In this document: positions 24,386 to 33,655 of the stretch, in pieces | How positions within the stretch are numbered: position 1 is the stretch's first letter | How the letters are laid out: each line of letters opens with the position of its first letter | NCBI RefSeq assembly: GCF_003807585.1 | Contig: NZ_RMBX01000001.1 | Location: forward strand, 248,001 to 312,000 | Length of the DNA stretch: 64,000 nucleotides | Origin: Chitinophaga barathri | GTDB lineage: Bacteria > Bacteroidota > Bacteroidia > Chitinophagales > Chitinophagaceae | Reading direction: 5' to 3' | Notes under the pieces: model-generated | Told to the model about the DNA's origin: nothing | Databases searched by the model: none | Seen by the model: only the letters and a program-made list of their open reading frames with translations | Translations under genes and position numbers: made by a program

Positions 24386-26596
24386 ATGCGTACTTTCTTG
24401 TTCCTATTGTGTTTCTCCTTCGGCGTTCAGGCACAGCCGAAGGATTCGGTTCCTTCCGTCAGACAGAAAGCCCTGCTTTCCGCCGGGCGGCAGTTGCAGG
24501 GGGATTCTATTCCTCCGCCAAAGGTCCGGCAGCTGGAAGGCGTCACTATCACCAGCCAGAAACAGCTGATCGAAAGAAAACCCGGCCAGACCATCATCAA
24601 CGTGGACGCCCTGTTGTCCAACGCGGGCAGCAACGCGCTGGAAGTGCTGGAACAATCCCCCGGCGTGAAGGTGGACAATGACGTCATCAGCCTGAAAGGC
24701 AAACAGGACGTGACCATATACATCGACGGGAAACCCTCTTACCTGCAAGGCACAGAACTGACCAATTACATCAAATCGCTGCCGGCGGCCATCCTGGACA
24801 GGATCGAGATCATGCCCAGCCCGCTGGCGGGATACGATGCGGCGGGGAACGGGGGCATCATCAATATCGTCCTTAAAAAAGGGAAAGCCCGGGGCTTCAA
24901 CGGCACGGTGAACTTCGATAATACGCAGGGCCGATACACCAGGATCGCGCAGAGCGCGAACTTCAACTACCGCGCGGACCGCCTCAACCTGTACGGCAAC
25001 CTCTACAATTACAAAGGCACCGGTTTCTCGGATTTTACCAGCGAAAGGCATTACGCGGACCGTACCGTGTCCCAGGCCAGTTTCAACAAAATAACGTACG
25101 ACCAGATACTGGTAAAACTCGGCGCCGATTACATCCTGACCCCCAAAACCACGATGGGCGGATCGGCTACTTACAATTATTTTCACCGTGGCGAAAACGC
25201 GCAACCGCAGACACAGCAGACTTACAAAGCATCAGCATCGGACACGGCCATTTCGGCGGACAACCGCGCTTCGCGCAATCATCATAACATATTTGCCAAC
25301 ATCTACCTGCAACACCGCTACGACAGCACAGGCCATGAAATATCCGCCGACCTTGATTATATCTCCTTCCTCCAAAGAAATAGTTTTGATAATTACAGCA
25401 TCAGCCAGCCCGGCGGTTATGCGGAAAGCCTGTCCGGCGTACAACCTTTCGACATCCACATCTTCACCGTTAAAGCCGACTACAAACTGCCGCTGCGCAA
25501 CGGCGCCAAACTGGAGGCCGGTTATAAATCCTCTTTTATGAGAACGGAGAACCGCGCCGTTTATACCGGGAACCTGCCGGAGTTCAACATTACGCAGCAG
25601 TTCAATTACCGCGAGAACATTCATGCGGCATATGCCAGCTACCAGGGAACGTTCCGCCGGTTCACTTACCAGCTGGGGCTGCGCCTGGAGCATACCGGCG
25701 CCAAAGGAAACCAGCCAGCGTCGAAAGACGCGCGGGATACTGCTTTTTCACGCAATTACACCCAGCTCTTCCCTACCCTGTTCGTCACTTACAAACCCGG
25801 CAGTACCGGCGAGCACCAGCTATCCCTTGCCCTGGGCAGGCGCATAGACCGGCCCGGGTACACAGACCTCACTCCTTTCGCCGCGCCCCGCGACCGCTTC
25901 ACCTGGGACCAGGGGAATCCCGCACTGCTGCCGCAGTTCTCCATCAACTCCGAGCTTTCCTACACCTACCGCAATGCTTACACCGCATCCGTTTTTCACA
26001 ACCGCCTGCGCGACGGGATAGACGCTACCATCGAAGTGCGGGACGACATATTTTACCGCCGCCCGCAGAACATCGGCAACAGAACTGTCACCGGCTTTAC
26101 GCTGGACGCCACGCTCAAACCCGCCTCCTGGTGGACGGCAAACCCCACCGTGCTGTACACCAGCACCCGCACGGACGCCACGCTGTACAACCTGCCTATC
26201 CGCTTCACGGCGGACAACTGGAATTTTAATCTCATACAGCAGTTCAATTTCCTGGAGACCTGGAGCGCGGAGATAAACAGCGGCTACAGCACGCCGCAGG
26301 CATACGCACAGTTCACCCAGGCCGCCAGCTGGCATATTCATGCGGGCATCGGCAAAAAGATACTGCGGAGCAACGGCGTGATCAAACTGAATGTAAGAGA
26401 TATGGCATACACCCGGGTGGACAGGCAGGACTACGACCGGCTGAATGGTGTCACCGGGTTTTCTTCCCGTAAATGGGACACCAGGAATATCACGCTCTTT
26501 TTCAGCTACCGCTTCAGCCAGGGCAGCAAAAACACACGCCCTTCGCGGGAGGCAGGCGCAAACGAAGAAAGCCGCCGGCTCCAGCAATCGGAATAA
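24386..26596 (+). CDS. TonB-dependent outer-membrane receptor (PF14905 type)
   Basis: A 736-residue protein with a signal peptide (MRTFLFLLCFSFGVQAQ). After a short linker comes a TonB plug (about 60-160: VTITSQKQLIERKPGQTIIN, SLPAAILDRIEIMPSPLAGY, GNGGIINIVLKKG) and a beta-barrel to the C-terminus, matching the outer-membrane beta-barrel family common in Bacteroidota. The N-terminal carboxypeptidase-regulatory-like domain usual in this family is absent; only about 40 residues precede the plug. The ligand is unknown. The gene is divergent from a LytS/LytTR pair, which probably controls it. Confidence 0.85.
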   Translation: MRTFLFLLCFSFGVQAQPKDSVPSVRQKALLSAGRQLQGDSIPPPKVRQLEGVTITSQKQLIERKPGQTIINVDALLSNAGSNALEVLEQSPGVKVDNDVISLKGKQDVTIYIDGKPSYLQGTELTNYIKSLPAAILDRIEIMPSPLAGYDAAGNGGIINIVLKKGKARGFNGTVNFDNTQGRYTRIAQSANFNYRADRLNLYGNLYNYKGTGFSDFTSERHYADRTVSQASFNKITYDQILVKLGADYILTPKTTMGGSATYNYFHRGENAQPQTQQTYKASASDTAISADNRASRNHHNIFANIYLQHRYDSTGHEISADLDYISFLQRNSFDNYSISQPGGYAESLSGVQPFDIHIFTVKADYKLPLRNGAKLEAGYKSSFMRTENRAVYTGNLPEFNITQQFNYRENIHAAYASYQGTFRRFTYQLGLRLEHTGAKGNQPASKDARDTAFSRNYTQLFPTLFVTYKPGSTGEHQLSLALGRRIDRPGYTDLTPFAAPRDRFTWDQGNPALLPQFSINSELSYTYRNAYTASVFHNRLRDGIDATIEVRDDIFYRRPQNIGNRTVTGFTLDATLKPASWWTANPTVLYTSTRTDATLYNLPIRFTADNWNFNLIQQFNFLETWSAEINSGYSTPQAYAQFTQAASWHIHAGIGKKILRSNGVIKLNVRDMAYTRVDRQDYDRLNGVTGFSSRKWDTRNITLFFSYRFSQGSKNTRPSREAGANEESRRLQQSE

Positions 26597-26601
26597 AAAA
26601 A

Positions 26602-26625
26602 CCGGGCGGAAATACATCCGCCCGG
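26602..26625 (-). terminator. Terminator of the SusC-SusD-oxidoreductase operon
   Basis: CCGGGCGGA (26602-26610) and TCCGCCCGG (26617-26625) form a 9-bp stem with a 6-nt loop. Read on the minus strand it is followed by a run of T, so it fits the minus-strand operon ending at 26651; it may also serve the convergent receptor gene. Confidence 0.75.
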
Positions 26626-26650
26626 CTGGTAAAACCATTTTAGCTAACAG

Positions 26651-28645
26651 TTATTTCCCTACAGGAATAAACAACACAGCATCTGCTACCGTTACGCCAT
26701 CACCGCCTTCGCTGGTGATCTCCACAAAGGATTTTTTGCCTTTGGGGAATACGTAACTGCCAAGGTCCACCCATTCGCCGGAGGTTTGTCCTTCCACGCG
26801 CACGGACTCCGCCGTGTAAGGCACCTTGCTTTCCTTCTGCCCGTTGTACACGCTGATGTGCGTGGTGGATGAAAGGCCGGCCACTTTCGGTACATAGGTG
26901 TATACCTTGTAGGTACCGGCTGTGAGCACGTCAGGTGTAAAGCGCAGGGACATGGCCTGGCTGCTTTTGTCAGCCACATAAAAGGTAGGACCGTAAGCGC
27001 CTTTTTTCTCCTGCTTCCACTCGCCTTTTTTCACCACATGCGCGGCATCGTCGTTGTCCACGAGGATCTCGGCGGTGCTGTTCGTTGCCAGCGGACGGGC
27101 TTTCAGCTGCTGCTGTATTTTGCTGATGTCCACTTTCTGCACGGAAGTTTTGCCGTCTATCGCGGCCACGGCGGCAGTGGCGGAAGATTGCGCCAGTACC
27201 ATAAACACAGGTTCCATGCGGATGGAGCCGTAAGCAATATGCGTGGCGGACAGGCAAACCGGCACCAGCAGGTTTTCGCAATCCTCCGCTTTCGGGATAA
27301 TAGAACGGTAGCTGATCGGGTAAGGCCCGAAACCGCCGATCTGCACGTCACCTTCATTTTTCACCATCCCGTTCTGCACAATACGCTGGCAGTTGTGCGA
27401 ATCCATTGTGTAAGCGGCCATGCCCACACCGTCTTTCACTACTTCCTTGCTTTCACAATTGGCCTGCGTCATCACGTAGGCGCCCACCATGCGACGCGCT
27501 TCACGCACATACATCTGGGGGCTCCAGTTGCCAAAGTCCTGGTATTCATCTTTCGGGTAGCCCCATTTCAGCATGGCTTCACGCAGGTGCTGGGGCATAC
27601 GCGGGTCGTGACCGATGAAATACAACAAGCCCTTGTTATACAGTTCATGTTCTTTGGTGATCTTTTCGCGCGTAGCGTAGTCCGCTTCCGGGTAATTGTA
27701 ATTCATGCCGATCATGTCCGTGGAAAACGAGCCATTATTATTGATGTCCGTTTTATGATTGGGCATGAGGTCGAATTTGAGGAAATGGCTGAGGCCGCCG
27801 GGTTTCGCCTTTTCCACCACGCGGGCCAGCAGCTCATAACGGGCGGGATCATATCCTTCCGGCCGGGTGATGGGTATCATATTGTCCGGCTGGTCCGTGA
27901 GGCATATCCTGAAATTGTACGCCTGCACTTTTTTGTCGCCGGCGCCATGCGGTGCCAGCGGCTCTGTGCTGATGCCCCATACCAGGCCGCTTTCCGGCTT
28001 GCCCGGTTCTTTGTACGGATCGATGCCGTCGGGGAACTGGTGTTTGTTCAGCAGCTGCACGCCGTTGTAAGTTTCGTTGTACTGTGCATTGGCTTCGCGG
28101 CCTACTGTATAGCTCACGCCGGCTTTGGCCATCAGGTCGCCTTCGTAGGAACAATCTATGAACATTTTGGCGCGGATCACGGAATGTTTGGCGGTGCCGC
28201 CTGCTGAGGGTTCCAGCTGTATCTCCGTAATACGCCCGCCCGTTTTTTGCGCGCCGGTGAGACGGTGTTGGTACAGCACTTCCACATCTCCTTCGCGGAT
28301 GTATTCCTGGAAGGTACGTTCGGCTACGCTCGGCTCGAATATCCATTGCTCAAACTTGCCGTAATGTTTGCCGACGCGGCGGTAAAAATCGCGGGAAATG
28401 CCGGTGATGGCATATTTGTTCCCGATATCGGTGTAGCCCAGGCCGCCGGAGGTGAGGCCGCCAAGGCGTTTGCCCGGTTCTATCAGCAATACCGTTTTGT
28501 TCAGTTTTTTGGCGGTGTAAGCGGCAATTACGCCGGCGGAGGAGCCGCCGTATACGCAAATGTCCACCTCCCGCACAGACTGCGCGGAAAGCCCGGTGGA
28601 AACGCCCGCCAGGCAAAGGATTAAAAGGATTCGTAATTTCATCAT
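26651..28645 (-). CDS. FAD-dependent oxidoreductase with C-terminal Golvesin-like domain
   Basis: A 664-residue exported protein (signal peptide MMKLRILLILCLAGVSTGLSAQ). The FAD-binding motif is VYGGSSAGVIAAYTAKK (31-47), and the body to about residue 530 (LGGLTSGGLGYTDIG, KMFIDCSYEGDLMAKAGVSY) is the FAD_oxidored family seen in many Bacteroidota polysaccharide loci. Residues from about 545 to the end (YGPTFYVADKSSQAMSLRFT, GEWVDLGSYVFPKG, VTVADAVLFIP) look like the Golvesin/Xly CBD-like sandwich, a probable carbohydrate or surface-binding module. It follows SusD by 12 bases. The redox substrate is unknown; a role in sugar or sugar-acid oxidation is inferred from context. Confidence 0.8.
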   Translation of the reverse strand: MMKLRILLILCLAGVSTGLSAQSVREVDICVYGGSSAGVIAAYTAKKLNKTVLLIEPGKRLGGLTSGGLGYTDIGNKYAITGISRDFYRRVGKHYGKFEQWIFEPSVAERTFQEYIREGDVEVLYQHRLTGAQKTGGRITEIQLEPSAGGTAKHSVIRAKMFIDCSYEGDLMAKAGVSYTVGREANAQYNETYNGVQLLNKHQFPDGIDPYKEPGKPESGLVWGISTEPLAPHGAGDKKVQAYNFRICLTDQPDNMIPITRPEGYDPARYELLARVVEKAKPGGLSHFLKFDLMPNHKTDINNNGSFSTDMIGMNYNYPEADYATREKITKEHELYNKGLLYFIGHDPRMPQHLREAMLKWGYPKDEYQDFGNWSPQMYVREARRMVGAYVMTQANCESKEVVKDGVGMAAYTMDSHNCQRIVQNGMVKNEGDVQIGGFGPYPISYRSIIPKAEDCENLLVPVCLSATHIAYGSIRMEPVFMVLAQSSATAAVAAIDGKTSVQKVDISKIQQQLKARPLATNSTAEILVDNDDAAHVVKKGEWKQEKKGAYGPTFYVADKSSQAMSLRFTPDVLTAGTYKVYTYVPKVAGLSSTTHISVYNGQKESKVPYTAESVRVEGQTSGEWVDLGSYVFPKGKKSFVEITSEGGDGVTVADAVLFIPVGK

Positions 28646-28657
28646 GCTGGTAAGTTT

Positions 28658-30112
28658 TTAGTAGCCGGGATTCTGGTCTTTTACCGGGTCTATTGCTTTG
28701 TTATAATTGTATTCGATCGTGGGAATGGGCCAGAGCAAATGCTTCGGCAGCACCGTTTTGCCTTTCACCGCCTGTATCACCTGCCCGGCAATGCCGAGGC
28801 GCTTCAGGTCCGGCCAGCGTTTGCCTTCGGAGCAGTTCTCGTATGCCCTCTCTTTTACCACCAGGTCAATAAAAGCCTGTTTGCTGTTATGATCCGCCAG
28901 CTTAAAATCCACAGCGGGGTCAGCAATGAGCGGATTTTTGCCATAGGCCCTGCGGTGTACCATGTTCAGTTTTTCCATGGCGTCCGCATTGGGCGCGCCG
29001 TCCGCCTGTGCCACACATTCCGCGTAAAACATCAGGATATCCGCGTAACGGTACATGGGATAATCGTTTCCGCCGCTGGTGGTCGTGGTTTTGTCGCTGA
29101 ACTTTCGGTTGATGAGCGTAGTGGCGCCCAGGCCGAAAGTTTGCGAGTACCAGTTAAAAGTATAACGCAGATCGTTTTTATCCCAGTTTTTGATAAAACT
29201 ATTTTGCTCGGAATCGCTATAGAACGTATAATAACCGCCGGGGGGATAATAACCGGAGCCGGGGTAATGCGCATATATCAGGTACCCGAAGCCTTGCCCC
29301 GCCGGCGTCCGGGAATATTTGAGATAGAAGATCTCTTCCGTGGAAGACGTGATGTCCGGCCCGAAGAGCTTGTCAAAATCGGCTGCCACTGTTACATTCA
29401 CGAGGGAGAACTTATTCGAGCTGATCACTTCCAGCGCCTTGTTTTTGGCGTCCGCGTAACGGTTCAGGTTCATCAGTACATCCGTGAGCACGGTTTTGGC
29501 CACGAGTTTGGAAGGTGTGCCGCCCAGGCGGGGCACGTCCGGCAGATTTTGCTCGGCATATTGCAGATCTTCCATGATAAAGGCATACACTTCCGCCTGC
29601 GTGCTCCTTTTCAGGTTGATGGAATCCATATTGAACTCTGTACGGATCGGCACGCCGGCCCAGTTCCGCACCAGGTAGAAATACGACAGCCCGCGCAGGA
29701 AACGCGCTTCCGCAAGGTAACGCTGTTTTTCCGCGTCGGACAGCTGGTTGCCTTCCGGCGTTTTCTGGATTACGATGTTCGCATTACGGATAGACAGGTA
29801 AAAATTGGTCCACATGCCGCCCACACGGGTAATATTGGTATTGTCAAGACCAATGTAATCATTCAAAGGGGCATGGCTGCCGCGGCCGTACATATATTCC
29901 GTGTAGATCTCCATCTGGCACTGGTATAGTGCGCCCAGCGCGCCCTCCTGACGTAAAGGCACATATATCGCATTCAGACCGGCCTCCACTTCAGCCGGGG
30001 TGTTATAAAAAAGTTCCGCCGCAATGGACTTTGGCTTTTCTTCCAGCATTTTGGTGCAGGAAGCCAGCAGCAGAACGGATAATATGATGAGCAAATACTG
30101 TTTCATATGCAA
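28658..30112 (-). CDS. SusD/RagB-family lipoprotein
   Basis: A 484-residue surface lipoprotein. The start at 30112 gives MHMKQYLLIILSVLLLASCTKM, with a lipobox cysteine at 19; a start two codons later is equally possible. SusD proteins are helical TPR-rich lids that capture glycans and close over a SusC channel. C-terminal features RWPDLKRLGI and HLLWPIPTIEYNYN, ending KDQNPGY, are typical. The gene is 21 bases downstream of the SusC gene and 12 bases upstream of the oxidoreductase gene. Glycan specificity cannot be inferred. Confidence 0.9.
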   Translation of the reverse strand: MHMKQYLLIILSVLLLASCTKMLEEKPKSIAAELFYNTPAEVEAGLNAIYVPLRQEGALGALYQCQMEIYTEYMYGRGSHAPLNDYIGLDNTNITRVGGMWTNFYLSIRNANIVIQKTPEGNQLSDAEKQRYLAEARFLRGLSYFYLVRNWAGVPIRTEFNMDSINLKRSTQAEVYAFIMEDLQYAEQNLPDVPRLGGTPSKLVAKTVLTDVLMNLNRYADAKNKALEVISSNKFSLVNVTVAADFDKLFGPDITSSTEEIFYLKYSRTPAGQGFGYLIYAHYPGSGYYPPGGYYTFYSDSEQNSFIKNWDKNDLRYTFNWYSQTFGLGATTLINRKFSDKTTTTSGGNDYPMYRYADILMFYAECVAQADGAPNADAMEKLNMVHRRAYGKNPLIADPAVDFKLADHNSKQAFIDLVVKERAYENCSEGKRWPDLKRLGIAGQVIQAVKGKTVLPKHLLWPIPTIEYNYNKAIDPVKDQNPGY

Positions 30113-30133
30113 TGATTAGTGTAAAGAAATGGA

Positions 30134-33100
30134 TTAGAACCCGCAACGGACGCCGAAGGTCACCGATTTGTTCGTCGGGTACGTGGAATAGTCGATACCC
30201 TGACTGATAGAGTTGGCGCCACCATAGGCGTTGATCTCGGGATCGTACCAGGAATATTTGGTGAAGGTGATCAGGTTCTGCCCGCTGGCGTACACCTGCG
30301 CGCTTTTGAACCATTTCCAGCCAAAATTGCGCACCGGCAGGTTGTAGGCCAGCTGGATGTTTTTAAAACGCAGGTAACTGCCGTCTTCCACAAAGCGGGT
30401 ACTCATGTTGCCCGCCAGGTTCCGTGTGATCTTCGGGTATTTGGCATTGGTATTTTCCGGCGTCCAGTGATCTTCGTACACTTCGCGGGGCAGGTTCAGC
30501 CCCATGCCCAGATCGAGGCTGGCGGCTTTGTTCAGGTTGAAGATGTCGTTGCCCTGGCTGCCCTGGATAAATACGGTCAACTCAAACCCTTTCCAGGCGG
30601 TGATGGAGCTGAGGCCATAAATAAAATCAGGATTGGGATCGCCGATGTAAGTTTTATCCTCCGCACTGATAATCCCGTCTTTGGTGATGTCTTCGTACCG
30701 GAGATTGCCGGTTTCGGTATACCCTATTTCTTTGTAACCATAGAAGATGCCCAGTGGCTGGCCTTCACGGAGAAGGTTCACATAGTCGTTCAGTGAGCCG
30801 GTATATAAAGTTCTGCCGAAAATGTCCTGCCCGTTATAGAGTTTCAGCACTTTGTTGCGGTTGAATGCAATATTGCCCGCCAGCGTCCAGTTCACATCTC
30901 CCTGCAGCACATCCGCTTCAAGGTTCAGCTCAACGCCGGTATTCTGGATCTCGCCCACGTTCTGCACCGTGGTGCGATAGCCCATGGAAGCGGGCAATTG
31001 CACATTGTTCAGCAGGTTAGTGGTTTTCTTTTGGTAAAAATCAGCTGTAAAACGCAGCGCGTTGCGGAGAAAAGCAATGTCCATACCGGCATCAAACTGC
31101 CGGGTGGTTTCCCAGCGCAGATCCCCGGGCAGCGTGGTGCCCGGTGCAAACGCGATGTACAATGCGTCCCCAAAGATAGTATTGGAAGAGCTGAGCTGGT
31201 TCAACGTCTGATAAGGGTTTACCGCCGTGCTGCCCGTACCGCCGTAGCTGGCCCTCAGCTTCAGGTCTGAAATGACTTTGCTCTGTTTCAGGAAGTCCTC
31301 GCTGGAAACCCTCCAGGCAAGCGCTGCGGAAGGGAAGTTCCCCCATTTGTTGCTTTCGGAGTAACGGGAAGAACCGTCGCTGCGGAAACTTACGGTAAGC
31401 AGGTACTTGTCGTTGTAGTTATAATTCAAACGGCCGAGATAAGACAACAGCACCCATTTGTTGTATCCTGAGCCGGGAATGCCGGGCGTATTTGCGCTAC
31501 CGAGGTTGCCGGTGCCGGTAATATCACTGAGAAAACCCTGACCGGACCCGCGAAGGGTGTTGAAAGTATAATCCTGGTATGTGAAGCCCGCGGTTACATT
31601 CAGGGTATGTTTACCGAACTGTTTGCTGTAAGTGGCCACGTTTTCATTCAGCAGGCTCGTCGTCTGGTCCGTAAACACATTGGCGCTGCCCACGGAATTG
31701 ACAGAGGGCTCGATGTTGTTGTATTGGTCCACCCGGTCGTTCGAGTTCTCGATACCACCGGAAATCCTGATGCTCAGGTCTTTCCAGGGTTTGATCACTA
31801 AGGCCGCATTGGCGAACACGCGGTCGCCCTTGATCAGGTCAGACTGCTCATGCAACGGCACCAGCGGGTTCACGATCACGTTTGAGATGAAAGGATAAGC
31901 GGTGTTTAACCTGCGATAGGATCCATTGGGCAGGTAAGGCGTGAGGCTCGGGGGAGACATCAGCATGGCGGAAATGAGATCGTTACCGCGGTTGCCGGGC
32001 TCCTGGTTTTTCCGGTTGCTGTTCAGCCGGGTAAGGATCACGTTGTAGTTCACGGTAAATATCTTGCTGATGTCGTGCTCAACATTGGCGCGGATATTAT
32101 ATCGTTTATAGTCGCTGTTGCGCACAATGCCATCCTGCGTAAATGCGGCGCCGGAAATGGAGAACTTCGTTTTCTCCGTCCCCCCGTTCACCGTGGCGCT
32201 GGCCGTAAACATCGGGGCGTCGCGCAGCACCAGGCCCTGCCAGTCCGTACCCGGGTTCGCCGACAAACTGTCTATCTGGCCCTGCGTGAAATAAGGGGCC
32301 AGGCCGTCGTTCTTCGCCTGTTCGTTGTACAGTGTGGCGTATTGCTGCGCGTTCATGAGCGGCATTTTTTTGGATACACGCTGTGTGGTGTAACCAAATT
32401 CCACGTCCACGGAAGTCTGTTCTTTTTTCCGGCCGCTTTTTGTAGTGATCATCACTATACCGTTTGCGCCACGTGAACCGTAGATCGCAGTGGAAGAAGC
32501 ATCCTTTAATATTTCAATGGATGCGATATCCGAGTTTTGTAAAAAGGTGGGATTACCGGAGACAGGGAAACCATCTATCACGTACAGCGGTTCGTTTCCG
32601 CCCAGGATGGAGTTCACCCCCCGGATACGCACGCTCATGGCGCCACCCGGCGAGCCATTGTTCTGCATCACCCGCACGCCCGGCGCGCGGCCGCTGAGGG
32701 CCTGCATGATATTGGTGGTCGGATAGGAGGTAATGTCTTTTGATTTGATCTGGGAGAGGGAACCTGTCAGGTCCGATTTACGCGCGGTACCATAACCTAT
32801 CACCACGATCTCGTCTGTGCTGCTCACGGACTGTGCCAGTACAAAGTTGATGGGGTCTGTGCCGGTCACAGGTGTTTCCTGGCTTTTGTAGCCGATGTAA
32901 GACACGACCAGCACGGCGCCCCGTGGCACCTTGAATTTATAAGCTCCATTCACATCCGTAGCAGTACCGGTAGAAGAGTTCTTTACCATCACAGAAGCGC
33001 CGGGAAGGCCCTGGCCTTTGTCGTCCGTTACCTTACCCGAGGCCACGATCAGGGTGTCCTGCTGTGCGTCGAATATGATCTTCGTGACAAAGCTCTGTTC

Positions 33101-33457
33101 CTTCTGTTTGATCACGATGTTTTTACCAACGATGGAATAAGTAAGCGGCTGGTCTTTGAGGCAAAGGTCCAGTGCGAGATCCAGCGGGTAGTTTTTAAAG
33201 TTGACGTTGACGCGCGCTGCTTTGTCGATGAGGGAATGGTCAAAGAAGAAGACATAGCCAGTTTGTTTTTCAATATACCGGAATACTTTTTCCAGCGGCG
33301 CGTTCCTTTCGGAGATAGTTACGCTCTGGGCGTATCCCCGGGCACTCACCTGCAAACATGCACACAATAAAATAATCAAGGAAAACTTCATAACTAGCAG
33401 TGTTTTGGCGATCAGCCGCCATTTAAAATACCGCGTACAATCAGGAATAAATTGCAT
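30134..33457 (-). CDS. SusC/RagA TonB-linked outer-membrane protein with STN domain
   Basis: A 1107-residue frame; the signal peptide begins best at Met23 (MKFSLIILLCACLQVSARGY), giving a start at 33391. An STN domain (about 50-105 of the full frame) follows, as in receptors that signal to a FecR/ECF-sigma system, then a carboxypeptidase-regulatory-like domain (about 140-210), the plug with DASSTAIYGSRGANGIVMIT, and a long barrel ending in aromatic residue Phe (FGVRCGF). It imports an unknown glycan or oligosaccharide across the outer membrane together with SusD. The FecR and sigma genes lie upstream on the same strand, which agrees with STN-mediated regulation. Confidence 0.9.
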   Translation of the reverse strand: MQFIPDCTRYFKWRLIAKTLLVMKFSLIILLCACLQVSARGYAQSVTISERNAPLEKVFRYIEKQTGYVFFFDHSLIDKAARVNVNFKNYPLDLALDLCLKDQPLTYSIVGKNIVIKQKEQSFVTKIIFDAQQDTLIVASGKVTDDKGQGLPGASVMVKNSSTGTATDVNGAYKFKVPRGAVLVVSYIGYKSQETPVTGTDPINFVLAQSVSSTDEIVVIGYGTARKSDLTGSLSQIKSKDITSYPTTNIMQALSGRAPGVRVMQNNGSPGGAMSVRIRGVNSILGGNEPLYVIDGFPVSGNPTFLQNSDIASIEILKDASSTAIYGSRGANGIVMITTKSGRKKEQTSVDVEFGYTTQRVSKKMPLMNAQQYATLYNEQAKNDGLAPYFTQGQIDSLSANPGTDWQGLVLRDAPMFTASATVNGGTEKTKFSISGAAFTQDGIVRNSDYKRYNIRANVEHDISKIFTVNYNVILTRLNSNRKNQEPGNRGNDLISAMLMSPPSLTPYLPNGSYRRLNTAYPFISNVIVNPLVPLHEQSDLIKGDRVFANAALVIKPWKDLSIRISGGIENSNDRVDQYNNIEPSVNSVGSANVFTDQTTSLLNENVATYSKQFGKHTLNVTAGFTYQDYTFNTLRGSGQGFLSDITGTGNLGSANTPGIPGSGYNKWVLLSYLGRLNYNYNDKYLLTVSFRSDGSSRYSESNKWGNFPSAALAWRVSSEDFLKQSKVISDLKLRASYGGTGSTAVNPYQTLNQLSSSNTIFGDALYIAFAPGTTLPGDLRWETTRQFDAGMDIAFLRNALRFTADFYQKKTTNLLNNVQLPASMGYRTTVQNVGEIQNTGVELNLEADVLQGDVNWTLAGNIAFNRNKVLKLYNGQDIFGRTLYTGSLNDYVNLLREGQPLGIFYGYKEIGYTETGNLRYEDITKDGIISAEDKTYIGDPNPDFIYGLSSITAWKGFELTVFIQGSQGNDIFNLNKAASLDLGMGLNLPREVYEDHWTPENTNAKYPKITRNLAGNMSTRFVEDGSYLRFKNIQLAYNLPVRNFGWKWFKSAQVYASGQNLITFTKYSWYDPEINAYGGANSISQGIDYSTYPTNKSVTFGVRCGF

Positions 33458-33655
33458 AATTTTGGTTTGTTAGGGTAAAAGAATCCCGCCCGGCTCAAAC
33501 AAGCCGGGGTTGCGGAATACCGTGGAATGATTTCATCATGGTTTGCCCTTACGATCTCTGCCGGTTCCGACTGCCATCGGGCCGGTTTTTTTATGGGCCA
33601 GTGTTGCTGTTAGTGTTTCTTCATAACTGTTTGTTTTTTCATAACGAATATTGAA

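Noticed and set aside
27038..28207. A 389-residue plus-strand frame
   Set aside because: Antisense to the FAD oxidoreductase gene, which has a clear family and signal peptide.
28739..29929. A 396-residue plus-strand frame
   Set aside because: Antisense to the SusD gene; composition rich in His, Arg and Val as expected for a shadow frame.
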